Positions 1 through 5,180 of a stretch of 8,928 nt of DNA are shown one piece after another (positions within the stretch are counted from its first letter, which is position 1; each line of letters opens with the position of its first letter). The notes under the pieces were generated by a model. The model made no database searches. It was not told where the DNA came from and was given only the letters and a program-made list of their open reading frames with translations. A program made the translations under genes and the position numbers. Source of the stretch: Desulfobacula sp. (GTDB lineage: Bacteria; Desulfobacterota; Desulfobacteria; Desulfobacterales; Desulfobacteraceae); the NCBI GenBank assembly GCA_027858355.1, contig JAQICW010000484.1, positions 1-8,928 of the forward strand. Reading direction: 5' to 3'.

Positions 1-228
1 GGATTTGAATGTGATTTTATTATTAAAAATAAAGATAACACACTGGAAGCTGTCCAGGTATGCTATGAACTCACCAGTCAAAACACAAAAAGAGAAGTGG
101 CAGCATTAAAAAAGATAGATAATTATTATAAAACCATCTCAAAAACCATTATCACATACAATCAGGAAACAACCATTGAGGGAATAAAAGCAGTACCTTT
201 CTGGAAATATTTTCAGCCTTTTGATTGA
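1..228 (+). pseudogene. 3' end of DUF4143-type AAA ATPase (partial)
   Basis: The window opens inside a reading frame that runs 75 codons to TGA at 226-228. The C-terminal portion reads (V)DFxxK-like, then LEAVQVCYEL, a charged helix with KREVAALKKID, a strand with TIITYNQE, and the ending IKAVPFWKYF. This order is typical of the C-terminal PD-(D/E)XK-like part of ATP-binding proteins of the AAA_14/DUF4143 family, whose cellular role is poorly defined. The start lies outside the window, so I cannot tell whether the gene is intact upstream. The recognisable part ends normally. It is followed within 40 bases by an Rpn-like scrap and then by repeat element A. Family assignment is from remembered motif order and is moderately sure. 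Confidence 0.6.
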
Positions 229-250
229 GAAAAAAAGGAACTGGTTTGCA

Positions 251-316
251 ATACTAGGAGATCTTGTTATGACTCTTGCAGAGAGAATAAGACAGGAAGG
301 CAGGCAGAAATCTTGA
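251..316 (+). pseudogene. Remnant of Rpn-family nuclease C-terminal region
   Basis: A short open stretch reads LGDLVMTLAERIRQEGRQKS and then TGA. It closely matches the segment GGEIAMTTAERLRQEGLQKG of the Rpn-family gene at 5181-6053 (bases about 5813-5866), both in protein and in nucleotide sequence. In intact Rpn proteins this lies just before the coiled, Gln/Glu/Gly-rich C-terminal tail. Here only about 20 codons survive and a stop follows at once, so this is debris of a second Rpn copy. It lies directly between the ATPase 3' end and repeat element A. A small independent ORF starting at the ATG at 269 is possible but unlikely. Confidence 0.6.
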
Positions 317-351
317 AAATAAGGCATTTCACAAAGCTATTAGTAAATCCC

Positions 352-463
352 AAACTGCTTAAAATGCTGTTTTTGACCCCGAAAACTGGGTTTTAAGGTG
401 TAAAAACACAGTTTTTATGACTGATTCTGCTTTAACAACAAATACTTAGCGGGGTCAGACCCC
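352..463 (+). repeat. Dispersed palindrome-capped element, copy A (subfamily 1)
   Basis: This 112-base element is shared with copies at 6115-6226 and 7479-7590, and more distantly with 5018-5127 and 8465-8574. Its left part folds into a long imperfect hairpin (arms roughly 366-384 and 390-411). A conserved stretch containing TTCTGCTTTAACAACAAATA follows. It ends in the 13-base palindrome GGGGTCAGACCCC at 451-463, preceded by TTAGC. Its right edge joins a TATTAAC tandem duplication and a gmd fragment. Confidence 0.85.
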
Positions 464-464
464 A

Positions 465-478
465 TATTAACTATTAAC
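465..478 (+). repeat. Tandem heptamer stutter after palindrome A
   Basis: TATTAAC is repeated twice back to back immediately right of the palindrome of element A. It forms the junction with the gmd fragment. Comparable short tandem runs lie right of the other palindromes. Confidence 0.7.
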
Positions 479-759
479 TGAACATAAACATTGACTGGCA
501 AGGCACAGGCATCAATGAAAAAGGCATCAATACAGACACCAATAAAACAATCGTTGCCGTAGATCCAACATATTTCAGACCCACAGAAGTAGAAACCCTT
601 TTGGGAGATCCCACAAAAGCCAAACAAAAACTGGGCTGGACACCAGAAATCACCTTTGAACAAATGGTAAAAGAAATGATCAAATCAGACCTTAAAGATG
701 CTCAAAAGGATCATCTCTGCCAAACCCATGGCTTTAACACCTTTGAATATAATGAATAG
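478..759 (+). pseudogene. gmd: 3' fragment of GDP-mannose 4,6-dehydratase
   Basis: An open frame of 93 codons without a start ends at TAG 757-759. It encodes a recognisable C-terminus of GDP-mannose 4,6-dehydratase, the SDR-family enzyme that makes GDP-4-keto-6-deoxymannose for fucose/rhamnose-type surface sugars. Visible signatures are VAVDPTYFRPTEVETLLGDP, the KAKQKLGWTPEITFEQMVKE stretch and the terminal LKDAQKDHLCQTHGF. The Rossmann fold and the catalytic Ser-Tyr-Lys region are absent. The 5' side is replaced by the stutter and palindrome of element A, with a frame stop at 475-477, so this is a truncated remnant (about 93 of about 350 residues). The 3' end is intact. Confidence 0.85.
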
Positions 760-792
760 TACTGACCTTATAGCAAAAGATATCTATTACAC

Positions 793-821
793 TTGACGGT
801 ATACCCCTTATGGGGTATTAT
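793..821 (+). promoter_or_regulatory. higBA promoter (sigma70-like)
   Basis: TTGACG (793-798) and TATTAT (816-821) are separated by exactly 17 bases, close to the sigma70 consensus. The predicted transcription start is about 12 bases before the ATG at 840, so the leader is very short. Confidence 0.75.
801..818. promoter_or_regulatory. Inverted-repeat operator within the higBA promoter
   Basis: ATACCCC (801-807) and GGGGTAT (812-818) form a perfect 7-base inverted repeat around TTAT. It fills the spacer and overlaps the -10 box. The position fits autorepression by HigA, as is known for HigBA modules. Binding by HigA is inferred. Confidence 0.65.
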
Positions 822-839
822 TCTAAAAAGTCCATAATT

Positions 840-1121
840 ATGATCAAGAATTTTGGCAATAAGATAACAGAAAAGATTTTCAATGGAGAACGGCTTAGGC
901 AAGTACCAGCTGAGCTTGAAAAACGTGTTATCAAGAAACTGGATATGATCAATTATGTTACAGATTTAGAACAACTTCGGGTTCCACCTGGAAATCGACT
1001 TGAGAAACTATCCGGTGATCTGACAAATTTTCATTCTATTCGTATCAATGATCAGTTTAGAATTATTTTCAAATGGATCAATGATCATGCATATGAAGTT
1101 CAATTGATAGACTACCATTGA
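840..1121 (+). CDS. higB: HigB-type toxin (RelE superfamily mRNA interferase)
   Basis: This encodes 93 residues beginning MIKNFGNKITEKIF. The family (PF05015, HigB/RelE-like) cleaves mRNA on the ribosome when its antitoxin is lost. Diagnostic features are the PPGNRLEKLSGD loop (about residues 53-64) and the SIRINDQFRIIFKW strands that follow, which carry the conserved Arg residues of the RNase fold. Length is normal. I chose the ATG at 840 because the earlier in-frame ATG at 810 lies inside the promoter and operator. The stop TGA overlaps the Shine-Dalgarno of higA, giving a tightly coupled toxin-first operon typical of higBA. Expression is probably repressed by HigA at the inverted repeat 801-818. 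Confidence 0.9.
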   Translation: MIKNFGNKITEKIFNGERLRQVPAELEKRVIKKLDMINYVTDLEQLRVPPGNRLEKLSGDLTNFHSIRINDQFRIIFKWINDHAYEVQLIDYH

Positions 1122-1126
1122 GGAGG
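1121..1126 (+). promoter_or_regulatory. Strong Shine-Dalgarno that decides the higA start
   Basis: AGGAGG begins at the last base of the higB stop codon and lies 7 bases before the ATG at 1134. It argues for that ATG over the in-frame TTG at 1128. Confidence 0.8.
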
Positions 1127-1133
1127 TTTGACA

Positions 1134-1433
1134 ATGTTACCCAAATTTCGTACCAGCACCCACCCTGGGAGATTTCTATATGAAGATTTTTTGGAACCGT
1201 CAGGCATTTCTCAGTCTGCCCTGGCTCGTCATATAGGCGTTAATCCGCGAGTCATAAATGAGATCTGCCGAGAGAAACGAGGTATTTCACCCAGAATGGC
1301 CCAGCTCCTGGAAGCAGCACTTGGTATGAACGCAGAATTTTGGATGAATGCTCAATCCGCCTATGATTTGACAACACATCGTCTTAATCAATTTGAAAAA
1401 CCTGAAAAGATGCCACAACTGGCTACAGAATGA
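1134..1433 (+). CDS. higA: HigA-type antitoxin (HTH_3, VapI/HigA family)
   Basis: This 99-residue protein pairs with the toxin upstream. The N-terminus THPGRFLYEDFLEPSGIS is the hallmark of the HigA family (TIGR02607-like). A Cro/C1-type helix-turn-helix follows at about residues 25-47 (ISQSALARHIGV...VINEICREKR), and then the family motif ISPRMAQLLEAALGMNAEFW. HigA binds HigB and represses the operon. The ATG at 1134 has an ideal Shine-Dalgarno. The stop TGA (1431-1433) sits at the left edge of repeat R1, so the module ends where the repeat begins. Confidence 0.93.
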   Translation: MLPKFRTSTHPGRFLYEDFLEPSGISQSALARHIGVNPRVINEICREKRGISPRMAQLLEAALGMNAEFWMNAQSAYDLTTHRLNQFEKPEKMPQLATE

Positions 1434-1509
1434 ACCCTAACATAGACTCCCGCAACCCCTCTTCGTGGTCTTCGTGACCTTCGTGGTAAAATATATGTTT
1501 AATGGAAAA
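1433..1509 (+). repeat. R repeat copy 1 (triple CTTCGTG 9-mer)
   Basis: It starts AACCCTAACATAGAC, has a few extra bases, then three tandem 9-mers of the form CTTCGTGNN, then GTAAAATATAT and TTTAATGGAAAA. It matches R2 at 2195-2266 nearly throughout and R3 at 4348-4395 from the 9-mers onward. It links the higA stop codon to the start of an MBL remnant. Confidence 0.85.
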
Positions 1510-1641
1510 ATGAGAATAACCCATCTCGGTGCAAAAAACTGTGTCACAGGCTCGAACATGTGCACTGACAGCCGAATAGTCGACCACTTAAAAAAAGTAA
1601 ACTTGGTTCAACTAAAATTTAACAACTTGAAAAAGAAATGA
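1510..1641 (+). pseudogene. Doubly deleted remnant of the beta-CASP MBL gene
   Basis: The 43-codon frame from ATG 1510 is stitched from three parts of the gene at 2314-3622. Residues 1-15 (MRITHLGAKNCVTGS) equal the MBL N-terminus. The next part (MCTDSRIVDHL) equals the later MCTGGRIVDHL motif at about 3299. The last part is the 3' end (GTAAACTTGGTTC onward, as at 3598-3625). About 900 and 250 bases are missing at the two joints. The first joint keeps the frame; at the 3' end the frame is shifted. Catalytic motifs HxHxDH and the rest are lost, so no nuclease activity is expected. A role for the fused 43-residue peptide cannot be excluded, but the copy looks like an internal-deletion derivative. 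Confidence 0.8.
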
Positions 1642-1655
1642 TCCGATAATATAAT
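1627..1655 (+). promoter_or_regulatory. Promoter of the PF09720/ParE module
   Basis: TTGAAA (1627-1632), 17 bases, then a perfect TATAAT (1650-1655). It begins right at the end of the MBL 3' homology and drives the antitoxin at 1697. Confidence 0.75.
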
Positions 1656-1696
1656 AATTCAATGGACATACATTTTATTAACAAAGAGAGGATCTA

Positions 1697-1924
1697 ATGA
1701 TAACAGAAAAAATAAAAGATGAAATCCGTAATTTGGAATTATCTGAAAAACTTCTGCTTGTTGAAGATATATGGGACTCTATTGCCATTAATAATTCCGT
1801 CATTCCCATGCCAATGTGGCAAAAGCAAGAGCTTGATAGAAGATATAATGAATACAAAAAAGAAAAACTCGAGATTCATGACTGGAAAGATGTGCATAAG
1901 GAATTACGGCAAAAATATAAATGA
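1697..1924 (+). CDS. Addiction module antitoxin, PF09720/TIGR02574 type
   Basis: A 75-residue acidic-basic helical protein beginning MITEKIKDEIRNLELSEKL. The pattern of an N-terminal helix with LSEKLLLVEDIWDSI, a middle PMPMWQKQELDRRY, and a C-terminal W-x-D/E-V helix (HDWKDVHKEL) is characteristic of the putative addiction module component family (Unstab_antitox), which neutralises ParE/RelE toxins. GAGAGGA lies 6-8 bases before the ATG. Its stop overlaps the toxin start as ATGA (1921-1924), so the two are translationally coupled. The family has no classical DNA-binding domain, so autoregulation is uncertain. Confidence 0.88.
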   Translation: MITEKIKDEIRNLELSEKLLLVEDIWDSIAINNSVIPMPMWQKQELDRRYNEYKKEKLEIHDWKDVHKELRQKYK

Positions 1925-2202
1925 AATTAAACTACACTCACAAAGCCAAGGATGATATTGAGTCAGCATTCTCTTGGTATGAAAAACAAAGAACCAGGTT
2001 GGGCTTTGAGTTTTTGGATTGTGTGGAGATTGCTGTGAAGTCGATTATCGAAAATCCAGAAATGTATAGAATCCATTATTCCATCTTTAGAGGATGTCTC
2101 ATAAGAAAATTTCCATTCTCGATATTCTATACCATTGAAGATAACGAAATTGTAGTACATTCAGTATTTGACAACAGGCAAGACCCTGTCAAGAAACCCT
2201 AA
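1921..2202 (+). CDS. ParE/RelE-family toxin
   Basis: This 93-residue toxin belongs to the plasmid-stabilisation family PF05016. The N-terminal helix pair has DDIESAFSWYEKQRTRLGFEFL, where the YE-x-Q-R-x-x-LG-x-EF pattern is a family signature. Next comes the NPEMYRIHY segment, the strand pair RGCLIRKFPFSIFYTIEDNEIVVHSVF, and the C-terminal R-x-DP ending (NRQDP). Members poison gyrase or cut ribosome-bound mRNA; the sequence does not show which. It overlaps its antitoxin by 4 bases. Its last codons and stop (AAA CCC TAA) coincide with the left edge of repeat R2, so the repeat may supply the end of the reading frame. Confidence 0.9.
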   Translation: MKLNYTHKAKDDIESAFSWYEKQRTRLGFEFLDCVEIAVKSIIENPEMYRIHYSIFRGCLIRKFPFSIFYTIEDNEIVVHSVFDNRQDPVKKP

Positions 2203-2266
2203 CATAGACCCCCTCTTCGTGGTCTTCGTGACCTTCGTGGTAAAATATATTTTTAATGGAAAAAAC
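2195..2266 (+). repeat. R repeat copy 2 (triple CTTCGTG 9-mer)
   Basis: Same order as R1: AACCCTAACATAGAC, then three CTTCGTGNN 9-mers (from about 2214), then the AT-rich tail through TTTTAATGGAAAA. It overlaps the stop codon of the ParE toxin and leads into the MBL gene. After the tail, about 48 bases are not shared with R1 before MBL homology resumes at about 2325. Confidence 0.85.
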
Positions 2267-2313
2267 ACATAAAAACAACTAACAAAATATCAACCATAAG
2301 CACCAGCGCAAAT

Positions 2314-3622
2314 TTGCATCCAATTAAAATAACCCATCTCGGAGCAAAAAACTGTGTTACAGGCTCCTGCCACCTGATCCAGACAAACCCGAGTGCCCAT
2401 GATAACATCAACATCCTCGTGGACTGCGGCAAAGCCTATGGCAATGATCCCGAATTACCCTTTGACAAGTTCCCAACACCACCCGCAACCATAGACTACC
2501 TGTTCTTAACCCATGCCCACATCGATCACATCGGCCGTGTACCCGATCTAATCGATGCAGGATTTGCAGGTGAAATCATCTGCACCCATGCAACAAAAGA
2601 CCTGTTGACTCCCATGCTCCATGATGCCCTCTCATTTTCATCCAGAACAGATACCCAGATAAAACATCTGGAGCAACAAATCGATGACCTGTCATGGGGC
2701 TTTGAGCTGTATGAAACCTTTACCCTTAAGCAAAAAATCACCTTCAATTTGAAAAATGCCGGACACATACTGGGTTCCTGTTTTATCCAGTTCACATTCC
2801 CGGGCCCAGATTCCGATAAAGATGAATACAAGGTAACTTTTTCCGGTGACCTCGGGTGCAAAGACACTCCCATTTTACCAGATCCAGACACACCAGACAC
2901 CTGTGATTTACTGATCATGGAATCCACATATGGTGATAGGAACCATGAAAACCGCGAGCATAGAATCAGCACCCTGAAAAAAACCCTGGATAAAGCCTTC
3001 AAAGACAACGGCATTGTCTATATCCCTGCATTCTCCCTTGGCCGAACCCAGGAACTGATCTACGAGCTGGACCGAATCAAAACAAAGGCCCCCGTGTTTA
3101 TCGATTACTCCCCTGGGACTTAAGATAACAACACTCTATTCAACACTCGAAGACTTCTGGGATAAAGAAGCAAAAACTCTAAAATCAAAAGGCGACCATC
3201 CCATTGATTTTAAAAACCTCTATGCCGTAGAGCGATACCAGGACCATAAAAAACTCTTAACCATCAACGGCCCGGCTATCATCATAGCCGGTTCCGGCAT
3301 GTGCACCGGTGGTCGCATAGTCGACCACCTTGAAACCGGTCTCAACAATCCTGCAAATGACATCTTTTTTGTGGGCTACCAGGCCCACGGCACCCCGGGC
3401 CGCAAAATGATAGACAAAAAAATACCAATAAAGGCAGGCATTCATACCCTTTCAGGCTATTCTGCCCATGCAGACCAGAACACCCTGCTCAACTGGGTGA
3501 ACTCAATGCCGGAGCCTCCAAAAGAAAGCCGATTGGTCCATGGTGAAAAAAAAGCCTGTAATATTCTTACAGAAAAACTAAGCCCACTAAAAAATGGTAA
3601 ACTTGGTTCGACAAAAATTTAA
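2314..3622 (+). pseudogene. Beta-CASP metallo-beta-lactamase RNase, one-base frameshift
   Basis: Two frames (2314-3123 and 3107-3622) form one MBL/beta-CASP nuclease of the COG1236 (YSH1/CPSF73-like) type, which cleaves RNA with two zinc ions. Visible motifs are H67xH69xD71H72 (HAHIDH), AGH151ILGS, SGD179LG, motif A ESTYGDR, IPAFSLGRTQEL, GSGMCTGGRIVDHL, SGYSAHADQ, and the terminal LVHGE histidine. Frame 1 stops after VFIDYSPGT. Dropping the A at 3107 restores DSPLGLKITTLYS and an open frame to 3622, so a single-base insertion (or a sequencing error) is the lesion. The TTG at 2314 has no clear Shine-Dalgarno. Other copies start ATG-x-I-T-H, so the native start was probably lost. The tail after LVHGE also differs from the fragment at 4699. 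It sits between R2 and the mazF module. Confidence 0.85.
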
Positions 3623-3625
3623 CAA
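3596..3625 (+). repeat. Shared MBL 3'-end boundary sequence
   Basis: This segment (containing GTAAACTTGGTTC and then AAAATTTAACAA) recurs at 1597-1626 after the deleted MBL copy. In both places it is followed directly by the promoter of an unrelated TA operon, so it marks a module boundary. Confidence 0.75.
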
Positions 3626-3626
3626 T

Positions 3627-3655
3627 TTTACAAACATTGATATTTGATGTATTAT
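3627..3655 (+). promoter_or_regulatory. Promoter of the RHH/MazF module
   Basis: TTTACA (3627-3632) and TATTAT (3650-3655) are separated by 17 bases. It lies just past the MBL 3' end, the same placement as the promoter at 1627. Confidence 0.65.
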
Positions 3656-3684
3656 TATGATGTCTATTTTATAGGAGAAACATT

Positions 3685-3933
3685 ATGATATCAAAAAATG
3701 ATTATGATCGTATTACATTTTCTTTGCCCCGTAGCATGAATTTTGAGCTTAATAGTCTTAAAAAGGAAACTAAAAGTTCCAAATCTGAAATTATCAAACT
3801 TGCTATAAAAGACTACCTGACACAGCAAAAAAATAAAAAAATTCAAGCAGCTGTCGCAATCATGGCTCAAGAGTATGAAAATGATGCTGATTTGACCGAG
3901 ATGACACTAATTGATACCGAGGACTTTGTATGA
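3685..3933 (+). CDS. Ribbon-helix-helix antitoxin (MazE/CopG-like)
   Basis: This 82-residue protein is encoded directly before a MazF toxin. The N-terminal part (RITFSLPRSMNFELNSLKKETKSSKSEIIKLAIKDYL, about residues 9-45) is a classic ribbon-helix-helix: a short basic strand, helix A, a turn with KSSKSE, then helix B. RHH antitoxins bind operator DNA as dimers. The acidic C-terminus (about residues 58-82, with ENDADLTEMTLIDTEDFV) is the expected toxin-binding tail. AGGAGA lies about 6 bases before the ATG. The stop overlaps the toxin ATG (ATGA, 3930-3933). Confidence 0.88.
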   Translation: MISKNDYDRITFSLPRSMNFELNSLKKETKSSKSEIIKLAIKDYLTQQKNKKIQAAVAIMAQEYENDADLTEMTLIDTEDFV

Positions 3934-4265
3934 AACAAGGCGCTATTTGGCAAGTTAATCTTGATCCGGCCATCGGTGCAGAGATAAAAAAGAGTAGACC
4001 CTGCGTGATTGTGAACAGCAATGGAGTTGGAAAACTTCCCCTTAAGATCGTTGCACCACTGACAGATTTTAAAAAGCATTACATGAAGGTACCATGGATG
4101 GTTACCACTAAGCCCACTAAGGGAAACGGACTCCTTAAGACTTCGGTGATTGATTTGTTCCAAGTGAGATCAGTTTCTCAAAAAAGACTTGTAAAGAAGT
4201 TGGGCACCGTTAATGATGATCTCTTGGAAGCATGTAAACTAGCCTTAAATATTGTATTTGAATAA
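3930..4265 (+). CDS. mazF: MazF/PemK-family mRNA interferase toxin
   Basis: A 111-residue toxin of family PF02452, a sequence-specific, ribosome-independent endoribonuclease. Hallmarks are the N-terminal GAIWQVNLDPAIGAE, the KKSRPCVIVNSNGVG strand and loop with the conserved Arg-Pro, a central strand ending APLTDFKK, and the ending KTSVIDLFQVRSVSQKRL in which the D-Q-R pattern is conserved. Length is normal. It is coupled to the RHH antitoxin by a 4-base overlap. The cleavage site cannot be read from the sequence. Some 80 bases without a recognisable gene or terminator separate its stop from repeat R3. Confidence 0.93.
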   Translation: MKQGAIWQVNLDPAIGAEIKKSRPCVIVNSNGVGKLPLKIVAPLTDFKKHYMKVPWMVTTKPTKGNGLLKTSVIDLFQVRSVSQKRLVKKLGTVNDDLLEACKLALNIVFE

Positions 4266-4347
4266 AATCATCTCCCCCCTGGTTACCAACCGAGGTGAAG
4301 GCAGAATGCCATTTGCAAGTGTTGCCTTGAAGCAAACAAAAAAAAGA

Positions 4348-4395
4348 CTTCGTGGTCTTCGTGACCTTCGTGGTAAAATATATTTTTAATGGAAA
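4348..4395 (+). repeat. R repeat copy 3, fused to a truncated palindrome element
   Basis: The three CTTCGTGNN 9-mers and the tail through TTTTTAATGGAAA match R1 and R2, but the AACCCTAACATAGAC start is missing. Instead of MBL sequence it runs into ATACTTAGC and the palindrome at 4404-4416, the right end of a subfamily 1 element. The joint lies in an AAA shared by both repeats. Confidence 0.8.
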
Positions 4396-4416
4396 TACTT
4401 AGCGGGGTCAGACCCC
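4394..4416 (+). repeat. Truncated palindrome-capped element (right end only)
   Basis: AATACTTAGC followed by GGGGTCAGACCCC equals the last 23 bases of element A. The rest of the element is missing and R3 is joined on the left. A ParE fragment follows on the right. Confidence 0.8.
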
Positions 4417-4615
4417 GTTATCCATTATAGATACCACCGGTTATATTTCCCAAGCACCTGATGCCTGGAGAAAAATTGGAACAAATACAAGAAGAATCAA
4501 TATTAAAAGATTTCCGTATTTAATACTGTATGTGATTGATGAACATGAAATTCTTATTACATGCATTGCCCATCAACATCGAAATCCAACCTATTACATG
4601 GAAAGGTCCGATTAA
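4403..4615 (+). pseudogene. N-truncated ParE/RelE-family toxin fragment
   Basis: The open frame begins inside the palindrome with no start codon and ends at TAA 4613-4615. From about 4460 it reads ISQAPDAWRKIGTNTRRINI, then KRFPYLILYVIDEHEILITC and IAHQHRNPTYYMER. This is the second half of a PF05016 toxin: the KRFPY-x-I-x-Y strand, the I-x-I-x-x-I-AH-x-HR strand and the terminal NPxYY. The N-terminal helices, about 40 residues, are replaced by the palindrome. No antitoxin gene is next to it, so it should be inactive. Confidence 0.8.
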
Positions 4616-4698
4616 TTGATCGGGAAGCACTGCTTCATTATATTCAGATCGTATGGAAATACAAAATCCAGGAATGTTACCTTTTTATCCGTTATTAG

Positions 4699-4875
4699 CC
4701 CGAGCCCCCCAAAGAAATCCGGCTGGTGCATGGTGAAGAAAAAACCCGGAAAGCCCTTGCTCTGAAATTGCAACTTGAAGAAGAATTTGGAACATCGATT
4801 GACATTATCCGATTACATGACGGTATTAATGCTTTTTTAAAAAAGAGAATACATCAAGAAGCCATATATGTATGA
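4699..4875 (+). pseudogene. C-terminal fragment of a second beta-CASP MBL gene
   Basis: After a frame stop at 4696-4698 the frame reads PEPPKEIRLVHGEEKTRKAL, matching PEPPKESRLVHGEKKACNIL of the gene at 2314-3622. It continues about 35 residues further (LEEEFGTSIDIIRLHDGINA and on) to TGA 4873-4875. The longer tail probably shows what the C-terminus of this family looks like. The intact-looking copy therefore seems to have an altered tail. Everything before the last motif is gone. Confidence 0.75.
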
Positions 4876-4926
4876 TTTAGAGCTTGTTCAAGAAATATTA
4901 AAGACCTTCACAACACAATATTAAAA
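4870..4926 (+). pseudogene. Possible N-terminal scrap of a HEPN/DUF86-like gene
   Basis: From the ATG at 4870, overlapping the MBL fragment stop, 18 codons read MYDLELVQEILKTFTTQY to TAA. The start resembles DUF86/HepT-like N-termini (YDLELV-x-EIL). It is too short for a firm call and could be chance. Confidence 0.25.
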
Positions 4927-4968
4927 ATTCTGCATGATTTAAAAATCCAGCAACAACAATATTTAAAT

Positions 4969-5004
4969 ATGGAAATCACCCATCCCGGTGCAAAAAAGGA
5001 ATAG
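4969..5004 (+). pseudogene. N-terminal scrap of a third MBL copy
   Basis: ATG GAA ATC ACC and so on gives MEITHPGAKKE and then TAG. It matches MRITHLGAKN of the remnant at 1510 and ITHLGAKN of the gene at 2314. Only 11 codons survive, close to element C. Together with 4699-4875 and the copies at 1510 and 2314 it shows repeated duplication and loss of this gene here. Confidence 0.6.
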
Positions 5005-5017
5005 ATACCCCAGGCAA

Positions 5018-5127
5018 AACCCTTAAAACACAGTTTTTGACCCCAAAAAGCAGGTCCTAAGAGGGAAAAACACCCCAAATTGGAACGATTATCACATAAA
5101 AACAAACGCTTATCGGGGTCAGACCCC
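5018..5127 (+). repeat. Dispersed palindrome-capped element, copy C (subfamily 2)
   Basis: It begins AACCCTTAAAA, contains CAGTTTTTGACCCCAAAAAG and AGAACG/GGAACG-type sequence, and ends in GGGGTCAGACCCC (5115-5127). It is closest to copy F at 8465-8574 and shares plan and length with copies A, D and E. Confidence 0.83.
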
Positions 5128-5150
5128 GTTATCACCCCGTTATCCCCGTT
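5124..5150 (+). repeat. CCCCGTTAT tandem stutter after palindrome C
   Basis: CCCCGTTATCA, CCCCGTTAT and CCCCGTT follow each other. The first CCCC belongs to the palindrome itself, so the repeat unit includes its 3' end. The run joins directly to the Rpn coding frame. Confidence 0.75.
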
Positions 5151-5180
5151 GATTTTATTAAACATACACTTCCTCCTGAA

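Noticed and set aside
139..683. Minus-strand frames at 139-327, 415-663 and 474-683
   Set aside because: They lie antisense to the ATPase 3' end, element A and the gmd fragment, which have clear homology on the + strand.
810..839. Earlier ATG (810) for the HigB toxin
   Set aside because: It falls within the promoter spacer and operator, so it would not be on the transcript.
1719..1955. 78-codon frame overlapping the PF09720 antitoxin
   Set aside because: An out-of-frame shadow of the antitoxin, with no ribosome site and no family signature.
4266..4347. Terminator after mazF
   Set aside because: GGTTACCAACC is a weak inverted sequence without a U-run, so it is not convincing.
1458..4378. 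CTTCGTG repeats as a CRISPR array
   Set aside because: The units are 9-mers in direct tandem with no spacers, and no cas genes are present.
4616..4698. Short frame reading REALLHYIQIVWKYKIQ after the ParE fragment
   Set aside because: It looks faintly coding but is too short and matches nothing I recognise.
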